A program made the translations under genes and the position numbers. The notes under the pieces were generated by a model. The model saw only the letters and a program-made list of their open reading frames with translations, was not told the DNA's origin and did no database searches. A DNA stretch of 50,330 nt from positions 54,957-105,286 of the forward strand of contig JAHBMJ010002205.1 in assembly GCA_018398765.1 (NCBI GenBank), read 5' to 3'. This DNA comes from Chromera velia (Eukaryota > Sar > Chromeraceae). Of the stretch, positions 1 through 11,900 are shown piece after piece (within the stretch, counting starts at the first letter, position 1; the number at the start of each line of letters is the position of its first letter).

Positions 1-555
1 AAGATTGTCTCTTTTCATGATGGTTCTTTCTCTCTGTCTCGGGGGGAGGGACGGGCAGGGTTTGAAGCATTCCTTGTAGACCAGGGTGAATCAATTGAAT
101 CAATGCGTGAATCGAATCTCTTTGCTTGGAGGAGCAGTCGGATCAAGAGATGTCTGACTTCGAGTACTTCTTCTGAGTTGTGTGCACAGCATGACACAGT
201 GAAGCGTGCATATGCATGGAAGTCGTTCGCAGAGGGGTTGTGGCAAAAGAAAATCCCAATCAAATTTGTGACAGACTCTGCTCCTCTCATGGAGTAGCTC
301 GAATCTGGACAGATGAAGTCGGAACCACGTTTGCAGGGCATGCTTCAGTTTGTTCGACAGGAATTGAGAGCAATGAAAGCAAAGACTCTCTGGTGTCCCA
401 CCGATCGCATGAGAGCAGACAGGCAGACAAAGTTGAAGCTGACGAAAGATAAGGGCAGTCAGTATGTGCCTCCATCTCGTGTGTCTGTTGCGAAGACAGG
501 TGCGAGACGCAAATTGATTGATTTTGCAAAGAAGGTTCAATTTGTTCGCCCTTAA
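1..555 (+). pseudogene. Ty1/copia-type RNase H, 3' end of a decayed pol
   Basis: Frame 1 reads as a retrotransposon RNase H cut by the left edge. Visible family landmarks are HDGSFS near residue 6 (first Asp), WRSSRIKRCLTSSTSSELCA (the SSELCA Glu), FVTDS (third Asp), then a helix rich in basic residues and the terminal RADRQTK, which corresponds to the ADxxTK end typical of copia polyproteins. One in-frame TAG at 295-297, just after the VTDSAPLME segment, breaks the frame. Both sides align to the same domain, so this is a single nonsense change in an otherwise intact stretch. The frame ends at TAA 553-555, followed by a purine run at 595-609 and a TG dinucleotide at 610 that could open the 3' LTR. 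Family assignment is by motif; the copia class is more likely than gypsy because RNase H is the last domain before the LTR. Confidence 0.72.
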
Positions 556-1872
556 GTGTTCAGTGATCCAACATTGCACTGGACATTGCATTTTGGATCA
601 GGGGGTGATTGTAAGGGCTCAGGGTGCATTGGCCCGCCGCCCGACCCGCCGCTGCATCTTAGTGAGATATGTGGCGTGGGCGCGCTTCGTGCATTGAAAT
701 AATTCAGAGTGAGATTGACAGTTGAATACAATAACAGCGAACAACAGACTGAATAGTAAGAGAGGAGGAGTATCTCCTCTCTATCAGTTCTCTCTCCATG
801 AAATGATCAGATCAAGTATTCTCTATTAGACTCATATACCCTTACAACACTCACTCTAGCAGTTACTCTTATTTAAGATCGAACCTAGGATCAAACCCAA
901 AATCGAACCTCTGATGGTAGCTTTAATGTAGATTCGATTTTCCTCTATAAAGTTAATAAAGTTCTAAAGAAAGAAAGAAGGTTGGCCTGAGTTTTTATTG
1001 TTTGAAGCTTTACAGTGTGAACCCTAGATCGATGCTGAGCGAGTTTGTATTAATTATGCTGCGTGTTTGAATTTTTAAATATTATAATAGAATCTGTGTT
1101 CCGTCAGGCCTACGGAAGCTATAGGAGCTCAGATACGTTCTTATACAATCTTATATATAGAAGTCTGTTAGAGAGGGCGCCTTAAAGTTTCCTTCAGGTT
1201 TGCCTTCTCTCTATAACACGCTATAACAGGTAGCATCGATGCACGTTCATTCTCTGTATCTAAAAATTGCTGTCAATATCAGGCACGCCTCTGTATTAAA
1301 TCAATCGCTCTGTATTGGACCCGGCCAATCTTGCTTAACGAAGGATTTAGTGTTTTTTTTATTTATGATCCATAATAATCTGATACACAAGTAAGGTATA
1401 AACTAAAGTAACTTAAAAGAAGAAGAAATAATCATTCTTATTTACTGTCTCTCTTCAATGTCGGAGTCTTCATTTCCGTGTGCTGCCCTCTCTCTCCATT
1501 GGAGTACATTGGAGCACGTCCTAGCCTGATGCAGGCTCTAAGACCACGACTGGAACTAATGGGAACAATGCGTGAAGTCTGCACGGGAGTGCCAGGGACA
1601 GAGTTCGCGGGTCCGACCGCGGCCCGCGGGCCAGGCCGCCCCTTTTGACGCACGCAGTATTCGACTTCACTGCGCGCGGGTTGCACCTTCTTTTGCATGC
1701 ATGCATGTGCATGTGAAGGCTTGTGCGACTTCAAGGTCACATTGTCACTTCATTGCATGAGCTCAGTCAGCAGCAGTGCGTGTGCTCGCAACCATCGGCC
1801 AATGCCTTATACAGTAGCTACCGTGAACACGAAAGAACCTGCATCTGGGAGACCTCTTTCTCGGTAGACACC
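556..1872. other. gap: probable 3' LTR of the copia remnant plus gene upstream region
   Basis: No convincing gene. A polypurine-like GGATCAGGGGGTGAT (595-609) directly precedes TGTAAGGGC (610), the expected layout of a 3' LTR start after the RNase H stop. The stretch up to about 1400 is AT-rich, as an LTR could be, but I cannot place its 3' end because the partner LTR is outside the window. 1440-1740 holds only short shadow frames. Confidence 0.35.
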
Positions 1873-1879
1873 TATATAA
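1873..1879 (+). promoter_or_regulatory. TATA-box candidate
   Basis: TATATAA lies about 75 bases upstream of the ATG at 1952, a plausible core-promoter distance for the L-domain gene. Position and motif are seen; function is inferred. Confidence 0.45.
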
Positions 1880-1951
1880 GACTCTGTGAGCTGTCACCTC
1901 AACTTTCTCGGTGTTGCATGCTTAAAAGTGTTGCACGCAACACAAACGAAT

Positions 1952-3226
1952 ATGGGAGGCACTTCTTTCACGTGCTGCTGGACTGTCCTGCTGTTGGTAG
2001 CGGCACACGCAGCCTTCTCACCAGGCAGTCTGGATAAGTTTAAAGGCTTGAGTCCGGATACGTTCACTGGACTGTTTGGCAAAGACGGAGACAAAAAGAC
2101 AGCGGGCAACGTTTGCGGTGATGGAGTGACTGACCTTCAAACGGAGGAGTGTGACGCGGGGGCCGAGAACGGAGCGCCCGACTCCTTCTGTGCCGCCAAC
2201 TGCACCTTCGTGCCTGAAGTGAGATGTGACGAAGACCTCTTCATCAATAATGCGACAACGCTCGAGAGCTTTCAGAACTGCCGTACCGCCTTCAATGTCG
2301 TTTTCGAGTTGGATGACACCATCAACGTTGTGATGCCGAATTTGGTTTATGTCCTCGGCGACGTGGAAGACAAAAGCGGCGGGACCAATCTGATGAGAAG
2401 CCTCTCAATGCCCAATCTGATTTTCGTGAATGATTTGATTGACTTCAGTGGTGCTTCCGAAGAGCTCTTGAGTATGGACTTTCCGTCCCTGTTGTATGTG
2501 GAAGAGATTGAGATCAACGGTCTTCCAAAGCTGCAGAGCGCGAATTTCCCTAAACTCATCAGCGTTTCTGATAACGTTGAGTTTGAGAATATGCCCAACT
2601 TTTCGAGTTTTAATCTCGACTCTCTCCAGTTTTGTGACGACGAATTCCGTTTCAACAACCTACCAGAGCTCAAAGGAGAGCTTTCCCTTCCAAGTCTCTT
2701 CCATGTCGGAGACTTCAACATCAAAGACGGTACAGGAGTCGAGACCGTTCTGCTTCCAGTCTTGAACAGCCTGGATGATTTGAATCTCGATAGCGTGCCT
2801 GCTTTGAAACGCATCCGGGCACCCAAGCTGACATTCTCAGGGGGGCTCCTGTCGTGGAGCTTTGACGGGGACGTGAACCCGGTCTTGGAATTGTGCAGCG
2901 TGCCCATCATTGAAGCACGTGTGATCATTCCCCAAGTAGCGTGTGCAGACGGAGCCAAGTGCACAGTCGAGAGTGCGACATCCTCTGTCTGCAAGGAGGA
3001 GTCAAAGAAAACGAAGAGTGGAAAGGAAGACGTCAAAGGGGGAAATTTATTTGAGGGATTGGCGAAGTTTCCATCCCTAGATGGTGATTGGGGCAAGGCA
3101 GGAGACGGGCTGTTGGATTTGGACTTTGACGTTCTGGGGAAGTTTGGAAAGGCCACAGGAGAGAAGGAGAAAGAGAAGGGGGGAAAGCACGACAACTGCC
3201 CTAACCCCTATCCAGCGCTCCAGTAA
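1952..3226 (+). CDS. secreted Cys-rich / receptor L-domain-like protein, unit 1
   Basis: 424 codons from the ATG at 1952, chosen because it opens a clear signal peptide (MGGTSFTCCWTVLLLVAAHA); the longer frame upstream has no ATG in phase. After the signal, a CGDG...EECDAG...C...C motif (about residues 55-85) matches the Cys-rich repeat found in secreted and Notch/DSL-like proteins. Residues about 88-330 show short repeats of the form L-x2-(M/F)-P-x-L-x2-V, the beta-helical pattern of receptor L domains (EGFR/insulin receptor, Ecm33). The C-terminus (about 350-424) is a Lys/Glu/Gly-rich low-complexity tail. It ends at TAA 3224-3226, yet three bases later the same frame resumes with the first half of another Cys-rich motif that continues across an intron (next feature). 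It may therefore be the first half of one two-unit protein. Probably extracellular or cell-surface; ligand unknown. Confidence 0.75.
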   Translation: MGGTSFTCCWTVLLLVAAHAAFSPGSLDKFKGLSPDTFTGLFGKDGDKKTAGNVCGDGVTDLQTEECDAGAENGAPDSFCAANCTFVPEVRCDEDLFINNATTLESFQNCRTAFNVVFELDDTINVVMPNLVYVLGDVEDKSGGTNLMRSLSMPNLIFVNDLIDFSGASEELLSMDFPSLLYVEEIEINGLPKLQSANFPKLISVSDNVEFENMPNFSSFNLDSLQFCDDEFRFNNLPELKGELSLPSLFHVGDFNIKDGTGVETVLLPVLNSLDDLNLDSVPALKRIRAPKLTFSGGLLSWSFDGDVNPVLELCSVPIIEARVIIPQVACADGAKCTVESATSSVCKEESKKTKSGKEDVKGGNLFEGLAKFPSLDGDWGKAGDGLLDLDFDVLGKFGKATGEKEKEKGGKHDNCPNPYPALQ

Positions 3227-3229
3227 AAG

Positions 3230-5565
3230 AAGGCTGTCTGCGGCAATGGAATTGTAAGTCTCGTCCCGTCTTTTCCGCTGACCCTTCCTCTCTAAGATTG
3301 CACGTCCTCCGTACAAGGAAGGCCAACGGACGACACAAAGGAAAGAAGGAAGGGAGGAAAGAAGGAAAAAGATACAGAGACAGACAGAAAAAAAGTGGAC
3401 AGCAAACACACAGACGGACAGAAAGAAAGACACACAAAGAAAGAGAAGAGAAACAAAACGCGGAAGCATATCCGTCTGCAGAGGAAAGGCAATGAGCATC
3501 TTTCTCTGCATGGAATCATGCATCATGCTTCTTTTTGCAGGTGGAGGTTGGCGAGGAGTGTGACGGAGATTCCGACGAAATCTGTGACAACGACCTCTGT
3601 CTCTTCACTCCCACCGCTGTGTGTGACTTGGGGGGAATTGTCGAATTCACGTCCCCTGAGAATGTGACGATGCTCTCTGGCTGTGCCGTGCTGATCGGGA
3701 ACATCGAGGTTGTGGAGACGGGACCGACCGACCTCACCTTTCCGTCTGTGCAGGTCTGTCATAGATCATGTCTTTGATTTCGTACTTTTGGGGGGAGGGG
3801 GGCGCTACTCCGCTCCCTTGTTTCCTTCCAGGTCCGTGATATCTCGATGGGTAGATCGTGTGCGCAATGGACCCAGAGAAACAGCGCGGAAGCGACGCAA
3901 CAAGTAGAAAGGCCCTCACTTGGATCCCGTAAAGAGACCGACATGGGCTTGCTGATCCATCTGTTGTATGGTAATATCGAATCGTTCGGTGAATACAAAT
4001 TTGAAGAAGCCGGAAGTTGAGAAATGGAAAGATTAATAAATGGATTGATTCAAAACAACCCTCGTGATACATTCTGTTCTCCCTCTGTCTTTGGACTTCT
4101 TGTTTGAGCTGTGACAGAGTTGGAGGGCCCGGGATGGCATCAGATTGTGTTGTTTTCGTATAGCCTAGCTCTGGTGGAAATGTTCACTGTGCTCACAGAG
4201 AACATCCGGCTTTTTTATCCGCTGTTCGTTTCGGTGTAATGTCTTCTTTTCCTGAAATTGCCCCCTTGCTCTCCTCTTCTTTTTCTTTTGCTGGCTTCCT
4301 ATCTTGATTTTCCCATCATATTCCTCATGCATTTCGTTGTTCCTTCCTCTCCTCCTTCCTTCCTTCCTTCCTTCCTTCTTCCTTTCTTCCTTCCTTTCTC
4401 CCTTCCTCTCTTCCTTTCTTTCTTCCTTTCTTTCTTCCTCTCTTCCTTCCTTCCTTCCTTCCTTCCTTCCTTGCTTCCTTCCTTCCTTCCTTCCTTCCTT
4501 CCTTCCCCGATTGCTTGCTTCTCTCACTGTTTCTCCCCCTCGCTCTCTCTCTCTCTCAATTCTGCTCTTTCCTGCGTCTCCACATCTCTTTCTGCTTATC
4601 TTCGAGGTGGTCTCCCTCTTTTCGCTCCGACCTTTTTACTTTCCTCGTTCCTCCAGGCTTAGTACCTGCAGTCACGGTAACCGTTGAAAAAAAAAAAAAA
4701 AGTAATTGTCGACTGCACACACATGCATCCCTTTTTCCTTTCCTGCCTGCAGGCTTGGTACGGTCGGTTCAGGACTGGCCAACAGGACCCGGTCCCTGTT
4801 ACGACGTTCTCTCTCCCCAACGCATGGAAGGCCCCATCCATTAGTCTGGCAGGGGACAATGTGAAGGCACTCGAGGAGGTCATTCTGCCATGTACCAGAG
4901 AGTTTCCAGATAATTTCAGCATCAGCAACGCGCCTGCGTTCGGCCGATTGGACCTCCCCAAAGCTGAAGTTATCAACACGAACATTGACATTATAGACAG
5001 CACTGAAACTGCACCCGCTCTCTTTGACATTGACCTCCCCAAAGCCTATGTGGTTTTTGGGGTCCAAATTGAGAGGAGCCCGTCAGTGCAGAACATTCTG
5101 ATGCCTGTTGCAAATGCGATCGACGTCGATATGATTCTGATAGACAATGCCAATGTGGAGACCGTGATCCAACCCCGGATGAAAGACTACTTCTCCAGCA
5201 GCTTTACTTTAAAATCCAATCCCAAATTGCGTCTCGTTGACCGCTCTTCCCAGCCCTTCGTCCTCCTCGACCCCCCCCCTTCGAATTCCGTTGAGATTGA
5301 AAACAACGCCCCAGAAGGATTGGAGCTCCGTCTCTGCAGTCTGAATGCCTTCCAGACAAACCAACTGAAGAGCACCCCCCCGCCCAACACCTGCAGTGCA
5401 CAGGCGACGCCCCCCTGCTTCCTTCTGGATGCCAACTCAGAAGCGTGCACAACAAAGAGGAAGGAGGGGAAAGGAATCTCTGAGGAGAAGGAGGCAGGGT
5501 TCTTCGGTCTGGAGACAATGAACTTCAAGGGACTGCTTGGTTCGAAGGAAGAGGGATCGAACTGA
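3230..5565 (+). CDS. Cys-rich / receptor L-domain-like protein, unit 2 (spliced)
   Basis: Exons 3230-3253, 3541-3753 and 4753-5565, all joined in phase 0. Donors are GTAAGT at 3254 and GTCTGT at 3754; acceptors are tttttgcag and cctgcag. The first join rebuilds CGNGIVEVGEECDGDSDE, the same Cys-rich motif as unit 1, which proves the splice. Then ENVTMLSGCAVLIGNIEVV matches the start of a receptor L domain (x-L-x-x-C-x-V-x-x-G-x-L/I-x-I). Repeats such as LDLPKAEV, IDLPKAYV and ILMPVANAI follow, then two Cys-containing turns and a Lys/Glu-rich tail ending LLGSKEEGSN. It has no signal peptide or usable ATG of its own: the frame upstream is unit 1 ending in TAA. Either one gene contains an intron I could not place that removes the stop, the stop is read through, or it is a mutation or assembly error. 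Intron 2 carries a long CCTT tract. Confidence 0.65.
4341..4506. repeat. (CCTT)n microsatellite in intron 2
   Basis: About 165 bases of imperfect CCTT/CTTT units inside the 999-base intron 3754-4752. It produces long false frames (KEGRKEGRK on the minus strand, FLPSFLPS on plus). Confidence 0.95.
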
Positions 5566-7415
5566 ATAGACGGAAGAGGGAGGAGAGGGTCACTTAATTG
5601 CACTCACTGTGCAGAAGAGGAGGGGGGGTAAACTGTGTGTGCGCCGTTCATTTCGTATGAGTCAAAAAAAAGGGGGGCGGGGGGGGGGGGGGTTGAAAGC
5701 CGGAATTGACAGTCAAAAGCACGAGCAAACGAGAAAGACGGAAGCCTCCCTCGATCTTCCAGAAGTGCCTGTACGTCTGCAATTACATCCGCCTGCCCGT
5801 ATGCTTGTTTGCTTTTCTGTTTGGCTGCGCACGAGCTTGCCTGCTAGGCCAGCTGTGCGCTTCTGACTATTCGTCTGTATCAACATAAATAGAAAATTGG
5901 AATCTTGTTGCGAGTGCTCGCGTCGACTCTCCCGTTTCCCCATCAGGGTGCTCGGGCTGCATACCACAGCGCATGCACATGTTCCATGCCTCGATGGGAG
6001 CCGATCCTCCGTTATTCTACAAGCAGGCAGGTGAAAAACCGTATGAACGAATGTGGCTGCATGCTTTGCATCAGTCGACCATTGAGCTGGCGTCCAACAA
6101 AGTCTCCATCAGTGAGTAGGTCTAACGGGAAACAGAGAGGGAAAGGGAGAACCAGAAATCGCTAGAAGGAGAGTTCAAAAAACTATGGCCTGGAGGACCA
6201 ACAAGCTAGCTGAAGGGCAAGGGAAAAGAAGGTAAAGAAACAGATCTAAAAACAATCTCTACTTAATTAAAGGCTTTATAAATTTGTAAGCATATGTATA
6301 GTGATATTTATGTGAATCGACTGATCTGATATTAAATCATTTATGACTAGATAATAGGAGATGTAAGTTGTTTTGATTGGATTTGTTTGCCCGGTAGTTT
6401 AGATAGGTAGCCTTTGCTAGAAGATGTTATAAAGGTTTTGCACCGTCTATCATCTCTTCTTTTTATTTTTCTATATATTGAGGTTTTTGTTATGCATGCC
6501 GCATCCCTAAATATATTTTTTTATATCTTAGTATAAATTTGCCGTTGAAGCCATGAGTGATAAGCTGCGTATTGAAAGTGATTCATAAGTATTGTTCAGC
6601 TTGCTCCTAGAATCGAGACTAGGAATCGAGACTAAGAGGGAAAAGCAGAACTTTCTGACAAAGTAGGCTAGATCTGTTTTTTATATCTGGGAACTACTGG
6701 GAACGCGCCATGTAAAGCGAAACCTTCAACCACTGTTTAGAGTTAAGAATATTTCATACTTAGTTAGAGGATGTTAATTTGCTAAACTCCACTAGATGTA
6801 GCAGTTTTTCCCAAAAAACTCCTCTCAAGGGACGAAAGGTCGTGAGACAGACTATGCATAGGGGAATTAAGGGATACTCTTGTAGAAGAGATGCCCGTAC
6901 CACCCCGCGCCTCTAATGATGATCGAGGGTTTTGTTATGTATGCCGCGTCCGCGCCTCTAACACCTAACACACCTAACACCCCATGCAGTACACCCCTTT
7001 TGGAGCTCTAGGTATTCCATGTCCCCAACCGGTTCCACACATTTTTTGCGCGTATCGGTGTGCAATCATCATGCGTATACATGCACATGCAAACCGGCCA
7101 TTGCAAACCGCACTTCTTTCGATCTGATATTATATACTGACACTGATTCATTCAAAGAGGTATACAGACTTATAGCCGTTGGTAAGACGTGGCTGGCATG
7201 GAGCAGCACTAAAGTGAGCAGTCCAAACAGAATCACGAAAGCAGGCACCGCCATCCCAAGGAAGGACTGGAATAGAGAGTCAACGATTGAGGAAACAAGG
7301 GCATCAGAACTTCTATTGGAGGAACGGCATAGCTTCCACCCCATTTGTCTGCACATACATGCATAGACCGTCCAGTTCCAGTTGAGAAAGCAACCAGGCC
7401 TGTAGCTGAAGAGAG
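5566..7415. other. intergenic gap with dispersed-repeat copies
   Basis: No gene recognised. 5566-5900 is probable 3' untranslated sequence with a G run at 5670-5691. Two copies of a dispersed motif lie at about 6480-6640 and 6910-6950 (GTTATGCATGCCGC / GTTATGTATGCCGCGTCC); see the repeat entries. The remainder is AT-rich and uninformative. Confidence 0.6.
6480..6640. repeat. dispersed repeat, copy a (rearranged)
   Basis: It starts with TTTTTGTTATGCATGCCGCA, shared with copies at 6910, 20267 and 20448. The following GATAAGCTGCGTATTGAAAG (from about 6561) is the reverse complement of sequence near 20552-20572, and CTCCTAGAATCGAGACTAGG (from about 6604) mirrors TAGGAGCAAATC near 20380. Parts of the family are therefore inverted here relative to the 20-kb copies. 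Confidence 0.6.
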
Positions 7416-8954
7416 ATGTTAAGCCGTAACGGTCCCCTGTTGCTGGGGGTCTCCTTCCTTTGTCTCTCTCTATTGAGCACCCAGGGTGCAGCGATGAGCA
7501 TCCGGAGCCCCGTGCCCGGACCTCTCCCGGTCATGGGCTCGGCACCAATGGATTCGGCAATGTTTACCGGTCCGTCTGTTGGGTGTGGGAGCAGGTGGAG
7601 AAGCAGACCCGCTGCAAGATGGGGCGCGTGCGGGTATGCAGACTTGAACCTACATGCATGAATGCATGCCTTGTTTCAGCCATGCAGAATGGAAGGGTTG
7701 TGTGCTCCTCTGGTTAACATCTTTTCTTCTGTACTGCTTTGCCCTTTTACGTGCGCAGAAGCGGGACTCCCTTCAAGTCAGTGTGTCAGTCAGGCAGTCA
7801 GTCAAGCAGCCTGTCAGTCAGTCTGTTAGCCAGTGAGTGAGTCAGTCAATCAGTGAATCAGTCTGTCACTCAGTCAGTCAGTCAGTCAGTCAGGCAGTCA
7901 GTCAATCAGTCTGTCTGCTAGTGAGTCAGTCAGTCAGTGGGCCTGTCAGTCTATCTGTTCGTCAGTCAATGCAGTCAGTCAAGCAGCAGGCAAGCCGGTC
8001 AGTCAGAGAGTTAATCAGTAAGTCAGTCAGTCAGTCGGTCAGTCAGTCAACTGGCCAGGCTTGCAGCCCGGAGGAAGCATGGAAGTGTGTGAGTTCTTCA
8101 GCCAATGAGCACGAAAAGACCGAAAAAGACAACCAGCGATGTAGCCAACCAACGAAGAAGCATGAACTCCTTCTCTTCTCGTTTTTGCTCTTCCCCCCTT
8201 TTGTCCTCCCCTGCGTGATCTGTTCACTGCAGTCGCGGATCCAGGTCAGCTTTGCCAATATTCACGGAGAGGAAATAGAACAGGAAGATACAATATGCAA
8301 CACAAAAAGGGAAGGGGGGGGGAGACCCGCGCACAAACAAGGCAGGACAACTGAATGGCAGGCAAAGCAGGCTGGGCAGGCTAATGAAAAAGAAAAGGTG
8401 GCAAAGGGAAGAAGGCAGGGAGTGCATACCCGCAGCCCAACAGTGTTCAACTTTCTTTTTGGGCCATTTTTCCTAAAGCAGGCACTCATTCATTTTATCT
8501 TCTTTCTTTTTGTCCTCCTTTCCTTTCGGTTCTTTCATTGCAGTAGACAGAGGTCGGCGGTCTCTCCTTATACGGACGGTAGGAGAAGTCGACAGACCAA
8601 ACCGAAGATGGGAGACGGAAGGGAGCCTGTCCGCGCTTTTTCTCCTTACGGCAGCAGAACCGATGCATGTGTGCGGACGTGGAGCAGGGCAGGGCAGGGC
8701 AGGGGAGGGAGTCTGCAAAAGAGCGAAGGAAGGAATGACAAAAAGGGGGCGGGTGATTTAAGATCTTTCGTGTCCTTTCTCTCTCTCTCTCTCTGTCTTT
8801 CTTTCTTTCTTGCCCTCTTTCTTTCTTCTTCTCAACCAACACATGAGCAAACGAGTGACAAACAGCCAAAACGAGAAATATTCCTGTGCAACACAAAAAA
8901 GCCTCCATGTTGTGAGATCTTTGATCCTCATGTTCGCCTCCCTTCCTCACGAAG

Positions 8955-8989
<35 letters not shown>

Positions 8990-11900
8990 CCCCTGCGTTG
9001 TGCACCCATGGACCGACGGGACCTTCAACCAAATTCCGTTGACCAACTTGTGCGCAATGACTTCGACCGACTTGATAAATCTGCACACAGATCAGAACAA
9101 ACCCCGTGAGTCAGTCTGTCAGGCTGCCTTTTTCTCAAAATTTCATACTGAAGGGCAAGTGGATCACTGATGCGATTCGAGAGATACATGTGCCAACGGG
9201 AACTGTTGAAGACTTTCGTCATGGAGCTGCGAAAGAAAGTCAATTTCTTCCGCACATTCCGATTAGGCATATGAGCAATGGACCGTAGAAGCATCCTGCT
9301 GGGGGGGTTGTTTGTAAAGCCTCTCCACCACATTCAATCAATCCCATGCAGACTGAATGCAAGCACATCTCTGACAACCGACGAATTGGGAGGATTGCAT
9401 GGTGAAGGAATGGTTGCAACATTTGCATTCAACAACAAATAAAGAGCTCAAACAAATTTGCGAATTCTCTTCCTCTCTTCTACCTTTTTCCGTCTTCCTC
9501 ATTCATTCATTCATACATTCACACATTCATTCCTTTCTTCTCTCCTCTCTGCAGTCCCAGAACTGGACGACGTGGAGGCCAGAGAGAACGCGAAGTGTGC
9601 GTAGAAAGAAGGAAGAACTCGTATGCGATTTTGTGAGAGATCCCGCGGGTGAACAGGAAGGAAACCATGAGTCATGTTGGGAAGCTCTACCTTATTTTTG
9701 CCTCCTCAGAGCAGCTTCATGTTCTTCTGACGTTTCTGTGAGACTGAACTGCCTACCTCAAATGAGCACAAAATTACTGTTTTGGTGTGTCTGTATGTCG
9801 GCAGAGTGGCCTTTTGTCCGTGGAGGCAAAGCTTGTCTTTCCACGCTGTGTGCATCTGCGTGCAGTACCGCCTCCGAGTGACTACCGTGAGTCACTTCCA
9901 TCGACTCGAACTTGATCTTCTCCCTGTTTGTTTTCCTCTTTGCGTTGTTGGAATGAGGAAATGTAGAGACTGGAAAAGTGCTTTGTTTTTTCCTCTTTCG
10001 TTTTAGAAGAAGAACTTGAGAAGGAAGTCAGGAACCTGAATGAGGGCATCTGCAGGATTTCCTCTTCCTTTTCGCATGAACATTCAAGAGACCAGGAGCT
10101 TGCTTGAAGTCGGGGGTATGTTTGAGTCGTTGTGAATGGCTGAGAAGTTGCTTCTGTCTTTTTTGACTTCAAGGAATGTTCTTTTGAAGAGATTTTGTTG
10201 GGTCCATCAAATGGTGCTCCACCTCTCTTCCTTCCTTCCTTTCTTCCTTACTTACTTACTTACTTACTTACTTATTTGCTTACTTACTTGCTTACTTACT
10301 CACCGAACTGCTTACTCATTAACTGCAGAGATGGCCGAAAGTGCAGCACAGGATGCAGTTTCAGGTCAGCACAGGGTGGGTCCTTCCAAAAAGACTTTTT
10401 GGATTCTGAAGACATCAAGTCAACAAGGGGCGACAAAAAGCGAATCAGAAAATTAGATAAAATGTGAAGGAACGAGAGAGAGCAATCAGCGTTGGTGGAC
10501 GTTTGCATGAAAGCATGCATCATTTCTCAAAAACACTTCACACACACAGAGAAAGAGAGACAGAGAGAGAGAACGCAAAAAAGAAAGAAAGAAAGAAAGA
10601 AAGCCAGCTGAACCTCCATTTTTCTCAGTGCGCCTCTCTACTGAGACAGGCTCTCAGCTGTTTCTCCCTATTCTGCCTTTGTCTTCAAAAATGCATTTCT
10701 TGCTAAGTGTGCCTTGTCCGTTTTGATTTTCTCCCTCCCTGTTTTGCCCCTTTGTGGCTTTTGTTATTTGCAGTGATGAACACAGGTTGGTTTTCTCGCC
10801 AATCGCATACTTTCTCCTCAATTCATTTTTGTTTTCTTCTTGTGGCCTTCTGCCTCTGACTGTCTGATGAGTGTGGTGCTGGACACCCATTTTGTTGGCT
10901 TTTCTTCTTTATTGGGGGTCAGCCTTTCCTTCAGACCTCTTGTACAGAATTTGAGGGCAATTGTGGACGTTCCTTTCGAGCGCTTTTGTCGCACAATGGC
11001 CTTCTGCCCAATTCTCTCTCAGCTCCTCTTCGCTCCTTTGATGGTCGGTCGCTTCTTTCCCGTCGTCGCGCCTCCTCCAAGAAGTGTTCGAAGGATTTTA
11101 TCCCCCCCCCCCATTCTCCTCGCCATCTCCCTTTCTCTCTGCAGGAGCTGGCGGAAAGGGTCAGACAGGGGAGGGGAAAGTAAATTGAGAGATTTTACCA
11201 GAGGCAGAGGTGCTTAGCACAGGGGATGCATCACTTGGCCAAGCGTGGTCATTCGTTGAAAGGGTAGATCTCTCCGCTTCCTGTCACCTCTGCCCTTTTC
11301 ACTATGTGTCAGGAGGATCGAGACTTTTGTTTGGCTACCGCACTCACTCAAACTCTCGGCCCTTCGCATGTTTTGCAGATGCCATCGAAAAACTGTGGAG
11401 CATCGGTGCGTCGGTTCTTGCTTAAGATGTCTTGTATGAAGTTTTGGCTACATTCGTTTTGCTTGGTTATGTGAGCACTAAACACTGAGATCTTCACCTT
11501 AAGTACAAGCAAACTGAGGGAGAGTCATGGACAGTGAAGAGGAATTCATTTTTGGCGCTTCTCTCTTCTAAAAACAGCAATGAAACCATTTTGCATGCTT
11601 CAAAAAGGGAGGCATCCTCGATGAGGATTGAGAGAGCTCGGGGGACACTCCCATCAACTCTTTGTACCGCTGCGTGGAATTCGTCATTTGTACTTTTTGT
11701 ATGTCTCAATTTTTGGTCCTTTCGACTCATTTCTTTGCATTTTGTTCTCCTTTTTTTTTGTTAGAGAGAGCTGACCTTCTTCTGTTAAATTCGTCCTTCC
11801 TGTTTCTGCCCCTCTCTGTGCGTGTCTCTTTGCAGTTCCAACTACAAGCCTTGTCGCTCGTCAGTCAATTATTTGCCCATTCTTCCCTTTCTTTGTCCTT

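Noticed and set aside
2347-3195. 282-codon minus-strand frame
   Set aside because: Antisense shadow of the L-domain exon.
4165-4687. Open frames of KEGRKEGRK / FLPSFLPS type
   Set aside because: They are translations of the CCTT microsatellite in an intron.
7837-9042. 401-codon Ser/Gln/Val-rich plus-strand frame
   Set aside because: It begins in the CAGT tract and runs through introns of the micro-exon gene; its content is low-complexity.
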